In this document: positions 35,556 to 44,329 of the stretch, piece after piece | Position numbering within the stretch: the first letter of the stretch is position 1 | How the letters are laid out: each line of letters begins with the position of its first letter | From: JBHENC01 sp051000345 | GTDB lineage: Bacteria; Acidobacteriota; Blastocatellia; Pyrinomonadales; Pyrinomonadaceae | NCBI GenBank assembly: GCA_051000345.1 | Contig: JBPCOJ010000086.1 | Span: 1-61,271 of the forward strand | Reading direction: 5' to 3' | DNA length: 61,271 bases | Notes under the pieces: model-generated | The model's input: the letters and a program-made list of their open reading frames with translations, nothing else | The model's database searches: none | What the model was told of the DNA's origin: nothing | Position numbers and translations under genes: made by a program

Positions 35556-35900
35556 TTAACTCCCGCGATAAGTTGAATAACCGAACGGACTCAGCAGCAG
35601 CGGAACATGGTAATGCGCGCCTGCGTCCCGCACGGTGAACGCGACGATTACTTGCGGATAAAACCCTTCGATGCGTTGCTGCGCAAAATAAGTTCCGGTA
35701 TCGAAGGTGAGCCGGTAATTGCCCGGCGTCAGGCTCGTGTCCGGCGCAAGCAGATCGCGCAAGCGTCCGTCATCATCCGTTGTACCTTTGCCGATGTGTT
35801 CCCAAACAGCCGCCGGAGTCTCTTGCTCCAACACTACGGGGATGCCGCGCGCGGGACTGCCCGACGAAATATCCAGAACGTGTGTAGTGATGGCGCTCAT
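35556..35900 (-). CDS. 5-Hydroxyisourate hydrolase (transthyretin-like)
   Basis: A 114-aa TTR-like protein that hydrolyses 5-hydroxyisourate to OHCU. The family marks are present: the N-terminal THVLDISSGSPARGIPV with the active-site His, the internal Arg/Thr region YRLTFDTG, and the C-terminal tetrapeptide YRGS that completes the active site. No signal peptide is seen, so it is cytoplasmic. It lies between OHCU decarboxylase and uricase, in the same direction. Confidence 0.96.
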   Translation of the reverse strand: MSAITTHVLDISSGSPARGIPVVLEQETPAAVWEHIGKGTTDDDGRLRDLLAPDTSLTPGNYRLTFDTGTYFAQQRIEGFYPQVIVAFTVRDAGAHYHVPLLLSPFGYSTYRGS

Positions 35901-35935
35901 GCGTTTGCCGTCTGCGAAATGAGAAACCGCCTGCC

Positions 35936-36451
35936 TTATTCAAAAAGTTTCCGCAACCTGATTTCCGTTATCTTTCTTTGTTCGTCCGCCGCGATGCGTA
36001 GTTCCAGATCGGCGGCGTTGTGAATACGCTCGCCGCACAGTGTGAGCATTTCGTCCGCGCTTTTGCCGGTGGCGCAAACGATGAAGATATATCCGAACTT
36101 CTCTTCATACAAACGATTGGCTTCCGCTAATGCGTCGCGCACCGTGTCGGTTGCGGTGTGCGTGCCGGACTGCTCTGTGTGCGACCACTCGGCAGACTGC
36201 GCCGGTTGCTGCGGTGCGGCACAGCGCGCGCCGATCTCGGGATGAGCAGCGAAGGCTTCCAGCCAGTCCTGCGGTTCGAGACTCTGCCAGATTTGAGTTG
36301 CTTGCTCAAGCAGCGCAACCTCATCACTGAAGGGACGCGCCAACGCCATCATGCGCGCCCACCTGCGCGAACCGCAGCAATCCAGAAGACGCTTTTCCGC
36401 CGCCTCACGCGAAGCATGATTCAATCCCTCGAATTTTTCGTTCGCGCTCAC
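35936..36451 (-). CDS. uraD: OHCU decarboxylase
   Basis: A 171-aa enzyme that decarboxylates 2-oxo-4-hydroxy-4-carboxy-5-ureidoimidazoline to S-allantoin. The marks are LDCCGSRRWARMMALARPF, the catalytic His in AAHPEIGAR, and a C-terminal FIVCATGKSADEML. Its start overlaps the allantoicase stop by 4 bp, showing translational coupling. It is a separate gene here rather than fused to uricase as in some Bacillus. Confidence 0.94.
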   Translation of the reverse strand: MSANEKFEGLNHASREAAEKRLLDCCGSRRWARMMALARPFSDEVALLEQATQIWQSLEPQDWLEAFAAHPEIGARCAAPQQPAQSAEWSHTEQSGTHTATDTVRDALAEANRLYEEKFGYIFIVCATGKSADEMLTLCGERIHNAADLELRIAADEQRKITEIRLRKLFE

Positions 36452-37449
36452 TCCGGGATTCTACCGTAGAGACGCAAACGGCTCACGCCGCCATCCGGGT
36501 AGATGTTGAAACGCGCGTGCGTCACTGCTCCGCAGTCCGCGAGTTCGTCTGCGAAGACGTGCAGCGTGTGCGCCTGAAGGCGTGTGTTCGGCAGAAGTTC
36601 CTGCCACACAAGCGAGTCAATGTCCGTGTCGTCTGCGGCACGGCTCACTTCAATCGAACAGCTTTCGGGGTAGTTGCCTTTGAAGCGCCACGTATCCACT
36701 TCAACGCGCTTGATTGTTCCGGCAGCGCCGAGTTTGACGATGCACCAATCATGCCCCGCGCCCCTACGCCGCTTGGTCTCCCAGCCGTCGCTCATGTCTT
36801 GCGCGCGTCCGGGCATAATCAGATTGTGCCGGTGGCCGAAGAACATATCGCTCGCCGCCAGCACCGCCCCACCGTGTTCCACCGCCGCCAAATCAAGCTC
36901 GCTCTGACGACGATGCAACGCAGCCCAATCCGGCACGACGACGCCATGCACACGCAGACGCGCCACGCCGCCGTCAGGATAAATTTTCAAACGCAAGTGC
37001 GTGACACGTTGCGCATGAGTTACCGTAAAACGATTCTGCGCGTCGCCTTCTAATAACGTGTGCGGCAAAATCTCAATCCACTCAATCGCCGCGCTCATTA
37101 GTTGCTCATTGTTTAGTTGGCCGTCAACCGCGCAGGCTTCAATCGAGCAATGCGAAGGATAATTCCCACGAAAAAAACTCGTGTCCACGACAACGCCGTG
37201 AACGACGCCCGGCACGCCGAGACGTATCAGACACCAATCGTAATTCTCATCCAAGCGCGGGCTGCGGCGGCGGCGCGTTTCCCATCCGTCCATCCACTTG
37301 CCCAAGTCTGTGTATTTGCCTTCGATGAAAACGGGCGCGCTCTGTTTAAGCAAATTCTCCTTCGGCGCGAAGAAATCATCGTTGGCATACAAAACCGTGC
37401 CGCCCAGATTTTCGGCAGCTAAATCAATCAGTTCGGTAAAATCCATCAT
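36448..37449 (-). CDS. alc: Allantoicase
   Basis: A 333-aa enzyme with two homologous jelly-roll domains; cleaves allantoate to ureidoglycolate and urea. Each half carries the repeat pattern RRR...DWCLIRLG...VDTSFFRGNYPSHCSIEAC (first) and KRRRG..DWCIVKLG...VDTWRFKGNYPESCSIEVS (second). The frame opens at 37503, but the ATG pair at 37449/37446 (MMDFTELIDLAAE) matches the family start. No strong Shine-Dalgarno is visible. It heads the uric-acid sub-operon. Confidence 0.94.
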   Translation of the reverse strand: MMDFTELIDLAAENLGGTVLYANDDFFAPKENLLKQSAPVFIEGKYTDLGKWMDGWETRRRRSPRLDENYDWCLIRLGVPGVVHGVVVDTSFFRGNYPSHCSIEACAVDGQLNNEQLMSAAIEWIEILPHTLLEGDAQNRFTVTHAQRVTHLRLKIYPDGGVARLRVHGVVVPDWAALHRRQSELDLAAVEHGGAVLAASDMFFGHRHNLIMPGRAQDMSDGWETKRRRGAGHDWCIVKLGAAGTIKRVEVDTWRFKGNYPESCSIEVSRAADDTDIDSLVWQELLPNTRLQAHTLHVFADELADCGAVTHARFNIYPDGGVSRLRLYGRIPE

Positions 37450-37520
37450 AAAGTTCAAACTCAAAAGCTCTGAAAGAGATGCTATCGGGCGGACGGCAAG
37501 CATGACTCGTCGGGCGCGTT

Positions 37521-37874
37521 TCAGACGTGAACGATTACCGCCTGCCGGGTTATTTCGACGAAACTGAAGGTGTCGAAGTTAACGGCGATGCCTTCCAGAT
37601 TCGACATCAACAACGACTCCAATTCCGGGTTCCGAATGTTTCCCGTAGAGTCTAACAGTAACTTGTATGGCCTATGATACAAAAGGAAAGTGTTGACGAA
37701 ATCAGCATCTTTGGTGATGACGATATATCCTTCGCGTAGGGAAAGCTCTTCGATAACGGAATCCGGCGTGCGATTGCCGAGCGGCAAATCGAGAGTGTGA
37801 ATAGCTTCATGTCCGGCATCCCGCAACCGGGAAATCAGCCGACGCGGAAGTTGGGCATCCACGAGGAATTTCAC
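37521..37874 (-). CDS. DUF5615 PIN-like toxin candidate
   Basis: A 117-aa PIN-like protein: MKFLVDAQLPRRL (first acidic residue), then HEAIHTLDLP, the core ITKDADFVNTF, and the C-terminal strand. Acidic residues D6 and the DAD pair fit the metal-binding set of PIN-type nucleases. Such proteins are usually paired with DUF433 antitoxins, as here. It probably cleaves RNA when unpaired with its antitoxin. It begins in the 4-bp overlap with the DUF433 gene. Confidence 0.85.
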   Translation of the reverse strand: MKFLVDAQLPRRLISRLRDAGHEAIHTLDLPLGNRTPDSVIEELSLREGYIVITKDADFVNTFLLYHRPYKLLLDSTGNIRNPELESLLMSNLEGIAVNFDTFSFVEITRQAVIVHV

Positions 37875-38101
37875 GGCAGCACAGACTCAAGACGCTTGAC
37901 TTGGCTCAGTCGCGCGGCAAAGGACAACGCCGCCAAAACGTCTTCCCGTTCGAGGTCTTCATAGTCGGCCAGAATTTCTTCGGTTGTCATTCCCGAACCG
38001 AGCAATTCAAGAATCATTTCAACCGGATAACGCAACCCGCGAAGACAGGGCTTGCCATGACATATATTCGGATCAATCGTAATTCGTTCGGCAAGATTCA
38101 T
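37871..38101 (-). CDS. DUF433 antitoxin candidate
   Basis: A 76-aa DUF433 protein: ITIDPNICHGKPCLRGLRYPVEMIL, then a helix-turn-helix-like TTEEILADYEDLEREDV. DUF433 proteins are usually DNA-binding antitoxins of DUF5615 PIN-like toxins. It is upstream of its partner and overlaps it by 4 bp, the usual order for such pairs, and may autoregulate the pair. Together with the toxin it is an accessory insertion in the purine cluster. Confidence 0.85.
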   Translation of the reverse strand: MNLAERITIDPNICHGKPCLRGLRYPVEMILELLGSGMTTEEILADYEDLEREDVLAALSFAARLSQVKRLESVLP

Positions 38102-38182
38102 AGGCTACTCCAGCCAAAATCATAGCATAAGCGGATTATCTTTAATGCGTCCCGAAACCTGTTCGGCTGTGGCTGACAGAAA

Positions 38183-38806
38183 CTATTCATTTCTCTTCGT
38201 GAGAACAATCCTCACAGACTCGACAGATTTAAAAGCAAACCTCGTAGCTGCTGGCAAATTATATCGCTCGGCAGTTTCCAAATCTGCGAGCAGGGTCATC
38301 ATCTGATTTATCTGTTTGTCGTCAAGCTCTTGGAGAAGCTCATCATGTTTCATCTTCTCCTTCAACTGCTTCCTATTTTCTCTGACGAGCCTACCTTCTT
38401 CGATACTTTTATACGAGTCTGCAAGATTTTTTGTGGATTCCGAAAGCATCTTAATTCCTGCTGGGAAGTATTTTAGAAAGAGCCACAGGATTAATAACAG
38501 TGTGGCATCTTTATAATACAGAAGTGCCTCCGTGATAATTAACTCAATAGAGCCTCTACGAACTTCAGAAATCTCTAATTGAGTATAAGGTGTAAGGGAA
38601 TAGCTTCTTAGCCCAACACTCGACACTCGCCCATAAATTCTATCAGCTAAAGATAAGTAAGCACCAAATTCCCTTGCGTTTAAATTGTTATCTTTGATCG
38701 TGATTATTAGCTCGACAGAGCTATCAGGCGGAATATCTGCGGGGGCAAACGATGAGGCTAAATCATAGAGAGTTGACTTTGGGTATTTGATTGGTAAGTT
38801 GTTCAA
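38183..38806 (-). CDS. Hypothetical membrane-associated protein with coiled coil
   Basis: I do not recognise this 207-aa protein. The N-terminal ~90 residues are predicted mixed alpha/beta (LIITIKDNNLNAREFGAYL, YTQLEISEVRRGSIELII). One hydrophobic segment follows (YKDATLLLILWLFLKYF, about 97-113). A charged helical region rich in Lys/Glu/Asp (about 120-175) suggests a coiled coil. Its composition is AT-richer than the purine genes. AGGAG precedes the start. Next to a toxin-antitoxin-like pair, it is probably part of a small accessory insertion. Confidence 0.7.
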   Translation of the reverse strand: MNNLPIKYPKSTLYDLASSFAPADIPPDSSVELIITIKDNNLNAREFGAYLSLADRIYGRVSSVGLRSYSLTPYTQLEISEVRRGSIELIITEALLYYKDATLLLILWLFLKYFPAGIKMLSESTKNLADSYKSIEEGRLVRENRKQLKEKMKHDELLQELDDKQINQMMTLLADLETAERYNLPAATRFAFKSVESVRIVLTKRNE

Positions 38807-38858
38807 GCTAATCTCCTTATAGGTTTTCTTACTTTTGCAACAACATTAAGACGCCACC

Positions 38859-40223
38859 TTATTCTGTCAGCAATGCGCCGGTGGCGGTAGCGGCGAACTG
38901 TCCCTGCCCGTAAACCTGTGTGCCGCGCACGTAGGTGGCTTCGACGACGCCGCGTAGATTCATGCCTGTGTAGGGCGTGAGTTTGTGGCGGAAGTGTATG
39001 GCTTCGGGTGTGACTGTGAACTCTTTTTCGGGATGCCAGATGACGATGTCCGCGTCGTAGCCGCGCGCGAGGCGGCCTTTGCGTTTGTCCAGACCGGCAA
39101 GTTGCGCGGGCGCTTCCGACATCCATCGCGTTAATTCGCACAGGCCGAAGCCGCGCGCGTGCGCGCCTGTCCATATCAATGGCAGGCCGAACTGCACGCC
39201 CGCGATGCCGCCCCACGCTTGCAGAAAATCGCCTGTCTCCGTCAATTTCAGATCGGGAGTACAGGGCGAATGATCGGAGACGATCATGTCAATCATGCCG
39301 TCCTCAAGCGCCGCCCAGAGTTGCTCGCGGTTTTCGCGCTCGCGCACCGGCGGGCAGCATTTGTAATGAGTCGCGCCGTCTGGAATCTCTTCCGCCGCGA
39401 AGGTCAGGTAATGCGGGCACGTCTCGACTGTCAGCGGCAAGCCTTCCGCACGCGCCGCACGCAACAACGGCAGCGCATCGGCGGAAGAGTGATGCACGAT
39501 ATGCACACGCGCTTTTGTTTCGCGGCATAGGCGAATCATCAAAGCGACGGCTTCGTTCTCCGCCGCACGAGGACGCGAACGCAGAAAGGTTCGATAAGCT
39601 CGCGGGTCACTGCCGACTAACGACGCGACGGCATTTTCAATCGGTTCGGGGACTTCGGCGTGAACAAGGAGAAGTGATCCGCGCGCGGCCAACTCCGGCA
39701 TCGCTTCGCGCAGATTCGTTTCCGTCATGTGCGAAAATTCATCAACGCCCGACGGCACTAAAAAGCATTTGAAGCCGCGCACACCGGCGGCCAAGAGCGG
39801 AGCTAATTCCCCTGTGTTGCCCGGCACGACTCCGCCCCAGAACGCCACGTCAATCCAGCATTGCGCTTCTTGCGCCGCCGCGAGCTTCATCGAAAATCCT
39901 GTTTGCGTGGTCGTCGGCGGGATGCTGTTGAGCGGCATGTCCACGAGCGTCGTCACGCCGCCCGCCGCCGCGCCCTTCGTCGCCGTCGCAAAGCCTTCCC
40001 ACTCCGTTCGTCCCGGTTCGTTGACGTGAACGTGCGTGTCCACCAACCCCGGCATCACCACCGCCTCGCCTGCATCGACGAGCGCAACCACTTCTTGCGC
40101 CGACACTTCGTCCCATCCAGCGACCGCGACAATGACGCCCTCGCGTATATGCACGGAAGCCGGTGCAATCGTCTCCGGCGTGACGACGCGGCGGCTACGA
40201 ATAATCAAATCTGTGCTATTCAT
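38859..40223 (-). CDS. allB: Allantoinase
   Basis: A 454-aa cyclic amidohydrolase that opens allantoin to allantoate. Metal ligands are in DTHVHVNEPGRTEWEGF, the carbamylated Lys in VRGFKCFLVPSGVDEF, then His residues in VHIVHHSS and VETCPHYLTF, and the Asp in IVSDHSPCTPDLK. Substrate residues around KCCPPVRE are typical of allantoinases rather than dihydropyrimidinases. It is divergent from xdhA, with a shared 251-bp control region. Confidence 0.96.
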   Translation of the reverse strand: MNSTDLIIRSRRVVTPETIAPASVHIREGVIVAVAGWDEVSAQEVVALVDAGEAVVMPGLVDTHVHVNEPGRTEWEGFATATKGAAAGGVTTLVDMPLNSIPPTTTQTGFSMKLAAAQEAQCWIDVAFWGGVVPGNTGELAPLLAAGVRGFKCFLVPSGVDEFSHMTETNLREAMPELAARGSLLLVHAEVPEPIENAVASLVGSDPRAYRTFLRSRPRAAENEAVALMIRLCRETKARVHIVHHSSADALPLLRAARAEGLPLTVETCPHYLTFAAEEIPDGATHYKCCPPVRERENREQLWAALEDGMIDMIVSDHSPCTPDLKLTETGDFLQAWGGIAGVQFGLPLIWTGAHARGFGLCELTRWMSEAPAQLAGLDKRKGRLARGYDADIVIWHPEKEFTVTPEAIHFRHKLTPYTGMNLRGVVEATYVRGTQVYGQGQFAATATGALLTE

Positions 40224-40300
40224 TCTTTGCTCAATGTACGTTTATCTTTCGTTCAGCTTGCGAACGCCAGCAAGCCTTCGCTGCTTTTCAAAAGCGAGCG

Positions 40301-40329
40301 AGTATATAAATAACCTTGTAACGTGACAA
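40301..40329 (-). promoter_or_regulatory. Sigma-70 promoter of allantoinase
   Basis: The minus strand reads TTGTCA (40329-40324), 17 bp, then TATACT (40306-40301). Five of six bases match in each box and the spacing is ideal. It would start transcription about 70 bp before allB. The -35 box lies inside the palindrome at 40315-40330. Confidence 0.6.
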
Positions 40330-40330
40330 G
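40315..40330. promoter_or_regulatory. Palindromic operator candidate over the allB -35 box
   Basis: CTTGTAACGTGACAAG is a 16-bp palindrome of the form CTTGTxACGTxACAAG with only one non-matching pair. It covers the -35 hexamer of the allB promoter, so a bound regulator would block polymerase. A purine or allantoin-responsive repressor could act here; no regulator gene is nearby in the window. Confidence 0.5.
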
Positions 40331-40474
40331 CAGCTTTACAACGCAGTAAGACAACTACTGACGCGAGAAAGCATTTCAACGGGCTTGCTGTTTACCGTGA
40401 TTGCGGCAAAATATGTTTGAGCGTAAATTATGGATGCGCAATTCAATTAGACAGCCTTCCAGTATAGTTCGATT

Positions 40475-41881
40475 ATGAATCAGGCATCTGAAACTCACTT
40501 GACGATAAACGGCGAGACGCTGCGTTTGAAAGATGCACCGCCGACCATGACTCTGCTCGAATATTTGCGGCGAAGCGGGCGCGTCGGCACAAAGGAAGGC
40601 TGCGGCGACGGCGACTGCGGGGCGTGTACGGTGGTGGTTATCGGCGCGGGCGCGGACGGCAAACCGCATTATCAAGCCGTCAACAGTTGCTTGATTCCGC
40701 TCGGCGCAGTGGCGGAGCGCGAAGTCGTGACGGTGGAAGGAATCAGCGACGGGCAACTGCATCCGGTGCAAGCGGCGATGGTTGAAACCGGTGGTTCTCA
40801 ATGCGGCTACTGCACGCCGGGTTTCATCATGAGCATGTTTGCCGCTTACTACGACGGCAAGGTTGACGATTTATCCGTCGAAGGAAATCTATGCCGCTGC
40901 ACGGGCTATTTGCCGATTCGACGCGCGGCGCAAGCGTTGGCGAAAGCGCACGCCGTTGATTCCTTCAGCGAGAAACTAACGCAAGCGAATCTGGAAACTT
41001 CTTCGCTGCAATATCACGCTGACGGGCAGCAGTTTTATCGCCCGACACGGCTACGCGAAGTTTTAGATTTACTACACCAATACACGGAAGCCACGCTCGT
41101 CGCGGGAGCAACAGATTTAGGTTTGGAGTTTAGTTATCACACACGAGTTTTTCCGGTTTTGATTTCGCTCGAAGCGGTCGCGGAATTGAAAGCTACAGTT
41201 CAAACGCCGGAAGCAATCGAAATCGGCGCGGCTGTGCCGTTGAACCACATCGAAGAAACGTTGCGCGGCGTGTTTCCGAGTCTGGACGAAATGCTGCATT
41301 GGTTCGCCGCGCGGCAGGTGCGGAATCGCGCGACGCTCGGCGGCAACATCGGCACGGCTTCGCCCATCGGCGATTTGCCGCCGGTGCTTTTATCGCTCGA
41401 CGCGGAATTACGAATCGCCAGCATCGGCGGCGAACGGATAATTCCTCTCTCAGATTTTTTCAAAGGCTATCGTCAAACCGATTTGCAAGCGGGCGAAGTG
41501 ATCGTCTCAATAAAAATTCCCAAAGCTCTCGCATCCGGCGCGGTGCGGCGTCTTCAGCAATCCTACAAAGTCGGCAAGCGCGGCACGGATGACATCAGCA
41601 TTGTGGCGGCGGCGTTTGCAATCGACCTCGACGAGCAAAACCGAATCGTTCGCGCGCGGCTCGCTTACGGCGGCGTCGCGGCGATCCCCGCGCGGGCTGT
41701 CGCGGTAGAAAAATTGCTGGAAGGACAAGCGTGGAACTTGGAAACAATGCAACGCGCGAAAGCCGCGCTGAAAAATGCCTTTACTCCCCTCGATGATCTG
41801 CGCGGCAGCGCGGAATATCGCAGGCTGCTAACCGCAAACTTGTTTGAAAAATTCTTTGTCGAAATGACTGAAGCGAGATAA
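40475..41881 (+). CDS. Xanthine dehydrogenase, Fe-S/FAD subunit
   Basis: A 468-aa subunit. It holds the plant-type [2Fe-2S] motif GCGDGDCGACTVV, the second cluster motifs CGYCTPGFIMS and CRCTGY, and then an FAD domain (TLVAGATDLGLEF, RNRATLGGNIGTASPIGDLP). It passes electrons from the Mo site to NAD+. The ATG at 40475 has no visible Shine-Dalgarno, and a TATAGT at 40463-40468 would place the transcription start at or near the ATG, so a leaderless mRNA is possible. The 3-bp gap to xdhB indicates one operon. Confidence 0.95.
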   Translation: MNQASETHLTINGETLRLKDAPPTMTLLEYLRRSGRVGTKEGCGDGDCGACTVVVIGAGADGKPHYQAVNSCLIPLGAVAEREVVTVEGISDGQLHPVQAAMVETGGSQCGYCTPGFIMSMFAAYYDGKVDDLSVEGNLCRCTGYLPIRRAAQALAKAHAVDSFSEKLTQANLETSSLQYHADGQQFYRPTRLREVLDLLHQYTEATLVAGATDLGLEFSYHTRVFPVLISLEAVAELKATVQTPEAIEIGAAVPLNHIEETLRGVFPSLDEMLHWFAARQVRNRATLGGNIGTASPIGDLPPVLLSLDAELRIASIGGERIIPLSDFFKGYRQTDLQAGEVIVSIKIPKALASGAVRRLQQSYKVGKRGTDDISIVAAAFAIDLDEQNRIVRARLAYGGVAAIPARAVAVEKLLEGQAWNLETMQRAKAALKNAFTPLDDLRGSAEYRRLLTANLFEKFFVEMTEAR

Positions 41882-41884
41882 CGC

Positions 41885-44263
41885 ATGAGCAAAGTCGGCC
41901 AGCCTAAAAGCCACGAAAGCGCGGCGTGGCACGTCAGCGGCAGAGCCACTTACACGGACGATCAACGGCAATTGGCGGGAATGTTGTCGCTCTATCCCGT
42001 GTTGTCAACGCACGCCCGTGCGCGGATTCTGAAAGTCGATACGACGGGCGCGTATCTCGTGAGCGGCGTCGTCACTGTGTTGACGGCAAAAGATATTCCG
42101 GGCGAGAACGACACGGGAACGATTGTTCATGACGAACCTTTGCTGCCCATCGAAGAGATCAGCTATTGGGGGCAAGCCGTCGTCTGGGTCGTCGCTGAAA
42201 CCGAAGATGCCGCACGCGAAGGCGCGAGAAAAGTCATCGTCGAGTACGAACCGCTCGTGCCTGTCTTGACGATCAAAGAAGCGATTGCGGTTGATAGCTT
42301 CCTGACTACCACGACCATCATGCGGCGCGGCGAACCGGAACAAGCGGCGGCGGATTACTGGCTCGTCGGCGAAGTATTGATGAACGGGCAAGACCATTTC
42401 TATCTCGAAACGCAAAGCAGTTGGGTCATTCCCGATACGGAAGGCGGTTATCAAGTTTATTCGTCAACGCAGCATCCGACTGAAACGCAAATTATCGTCG
42501 GGCGCGTGCTCGGGATTCCCGGCAATCTGGTGACGGTCACGTGTCTGCGTATGGGCGGCGGCTTCGGCGGCAAAGAATCGCAGGCGAATCCTTACGCGGC
42601 TGCTGCTGCTCTGGCGGCTTACAAAACAAAACGACCCGCGCGCGTTCGCCTACGCCGCCACGAAGACATGATTTTGACGGGCAAGCGGCATGGATTTCTA
42701 GGGCGTTACAAAGTCGGCTTCAACTCGAACGGTAAACTTGTCGCGCTCGATGCAGAGCTTTACGCGGACGGCGGTTGGAGTGTGGATTTGTCGCCGCCGG
42801 TTTTGTCGCGGGCGATGGTTCACATTGATAACGCCTATTACATTCCGCACATCGAAGTGCGCGGGCGCATCGCCAAAACGAACAACACATCGAACACCGC
42901 CTTTCGCGGCTTCGGCGGCCCGCAGGGAATGATTGTCATCGAAGACATCCTAGACCGCATCGCCCGCACGCTCGATCTTCCGCCGGACATAGTGCGCGAA
43001 CGCAACTTTTATCACGGCAGGGGTGAAACCAACACCACGCCTTACGGACAGGAAATCTTCGACAATCGAATCGCGCGCGTCTGGAATCAAGTTAAAGCGA
43101 ACGCGAATTTTGACGAACGCCAAACGGCGATTGCGCAATTTAATAAAACTAACAAACACAAGAAACGTGGGCTTGCTGTAACGCCCGTCAAGTTCGGCAT
43201 CTCTTTCAACAAAACCGTTTACAATCAAGCGGGCGCGTTGCTGCTGATTTACACCGACGGCAGCATTCTCCTGAATCACGGCGGCACGGAAATGGGGCAG
43301 GGGCTTCACACCAAAATGCTGCAAGTCGCGGCGACGACGCTCGGCGTTTCCATCGAGCGTTTTCGCATGACGCCGACCACGACCGACAAAGTGCCGAACA
43401 CTTCGGCGACTGCCGCATCAAGTGGTTCGGATTTGAACGGGCAAGCTGTGAAAGACGCTTGCGAAAAAATCAAAGCACGCCTCGCGCCCATTGTGGCAAA
43501 GATGTTGAAGCTGGATGCAGCGGGCGATTTCGTTTTTGAAGACGATTGGATTTATAGCCGCGATTATCCGAGTGATCGCGTGTCGTTCCTTGACGCGGTG
43601 AAGGAAGCTTATCAAAACCGCATCAGCCTTTCCGCGACAGGCTATTACCGCACGCCGAACATTCACTGGGATACGCACACCAACACGGGCAGGCCGTTCT
43701 ATTATTTTGCTTACGGCGCGGCCATCAGCGAAGTGGAAGTTGACGGCTTCACGGGCACATTCAAACTGCTGCAAGTTGATATTGTCCACGACGCCGGTTC
43801 GTCGCTGAATCCGTTGATTGATCTCGGACAAATCGAAGGCGGCTTTGTGCAGGGAATGGGCTGGCTGACGATGGAAGAGTTGGTTTGGGATAATGCCGGA
43901 CAGCTACGCACCTACTCGCCGAGCACTTATAAGATTCCGACAATCAGCGAAGTGCCGGAACGCTTCAACGTTCAACTGCTCGAACGCGCCGCGCAAGCTG
44001 GCGTAATCTACGGCAGCAAAGCCATCGGCGAACCGCCCCTTATGCTGGCGATCTCCGTCCGCGAAGCAATCCGCGCGGGCGTTGCGGCGTTCGGCAACAG
44101 TCCTGATTATGTGCCGCTTGCCTTGCCCGCCACGCCCGAGGCCACCTTAATGGCTATCGAGCGAGTGCGTGCCGCCCTGTCTGAATCATCTATGCAAACT
44201 CACGACGACTTTGAGGAACAGCCGCTTGCGACTGACGATCAATTGCTTGCTCCAACGGGCTAA
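41885..44263 (+). CDS. Xanthine dehydrogenase, molybdopterin-binding subunit
   Basis: A 792-aa large subunit that hydroxylates hypoxanthine and xanthine to urate at a Mo-cofactor. Marks are the small N-terminal domain with ATYTDD, the Mo-cofactor loops MGGGFGGKESQ and NTAFRGFGGPQG, GGTEMGQGLHTKM, and the catalytic Glu in KAIGEPPLMLA. It is encoded right after its partner. It links guanine deaminase (product xanthine) to uricase (substrate urate). Confidence 0.96.
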   Translation: MSKVGQPKSHESAAWHVSGRATYTDDQRQLAGMLSLYPVLSTHARARILKVDTTGAYLVSGVVTVLTAKDIPGENDTGTIVHDEPLLPIEEISYWGQAVVWVVAETEDAAREGARKVIVEYEPLVPVLTIKEAIAVDSFLTTTTIMRRGEPEQAAADYWLVGEVLMNGQDHFYLETQSSWVIPDTEGGYQVYSSTQHPTETQIIVGRVLGIPGNLVTVTCLRMGGGFGGKESQANPYAAAAALAAYKTKRPARVRLRRHEDMILTGKRHGFLGRYKVGFNSNGKLVALDAELYADGGWSVDLSPPVLSRAMVHIDNAYYIPHIEVRGRIAKTNNTSNTAFRGFGGPQGMIVIEDILDRIARTLDLPPDIVRERNFYHGRGETNTTPYGQEIFDNRIARVWNQVKANANFDERQTAIAQFNKTNKHKKRGLAVTPVKFGISFNKTVYNQAGALLLIYTDGSILLNHGGTEMGQGLHTKMLQVAATTLGVSIERFRMTPTTTDKVPNTSATAASSGSDLNGQAVKDACEKIKARLAPIVAKMLKLDAAGDFVFEDDWIYSRDYPSDRVSFLDAVKEAYQNRISLSATGYYRTPNIHWDTHTNTGRPFYYFAYGAAISEVEVDGFTGTFKLLQVDIVHDAGSSLNPLIDLGQIEGGFVQGMGWLTMEELVWDNAGQLRTYSPSTYKIPTISEVPERFNVQLLERAAQAGVIYGSKAIGEPPLMLAISVREAIRAGVAAFGNSPDYVPLALPATPEATLMAIERVRAALSESSMQTHDDFEEQPLATDDQLLAPTG

Positions 44264-44329
44264 TGCTATTCGTCAGAACTTATTTCTGCGCTCCGGTGAC
44301 AGCTTACGAAACGCTTGACTGAGATTCTT

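Noticed and set aside
38161..38167. GTTCGGC box downstream of the 207-aa membrane protein gene, considered as part of another attC site
   Set aside because: No partner box or palindromic arm could be found within 150 bp on either strand, and no matching box lies at the upstream edge of the gene.
38803..39216. 137-codon minus-strand frame overlapping the allantoinase end
   Set aside because: It is an Arg-rich alternative frame of the allantoinase gene, with no domain.
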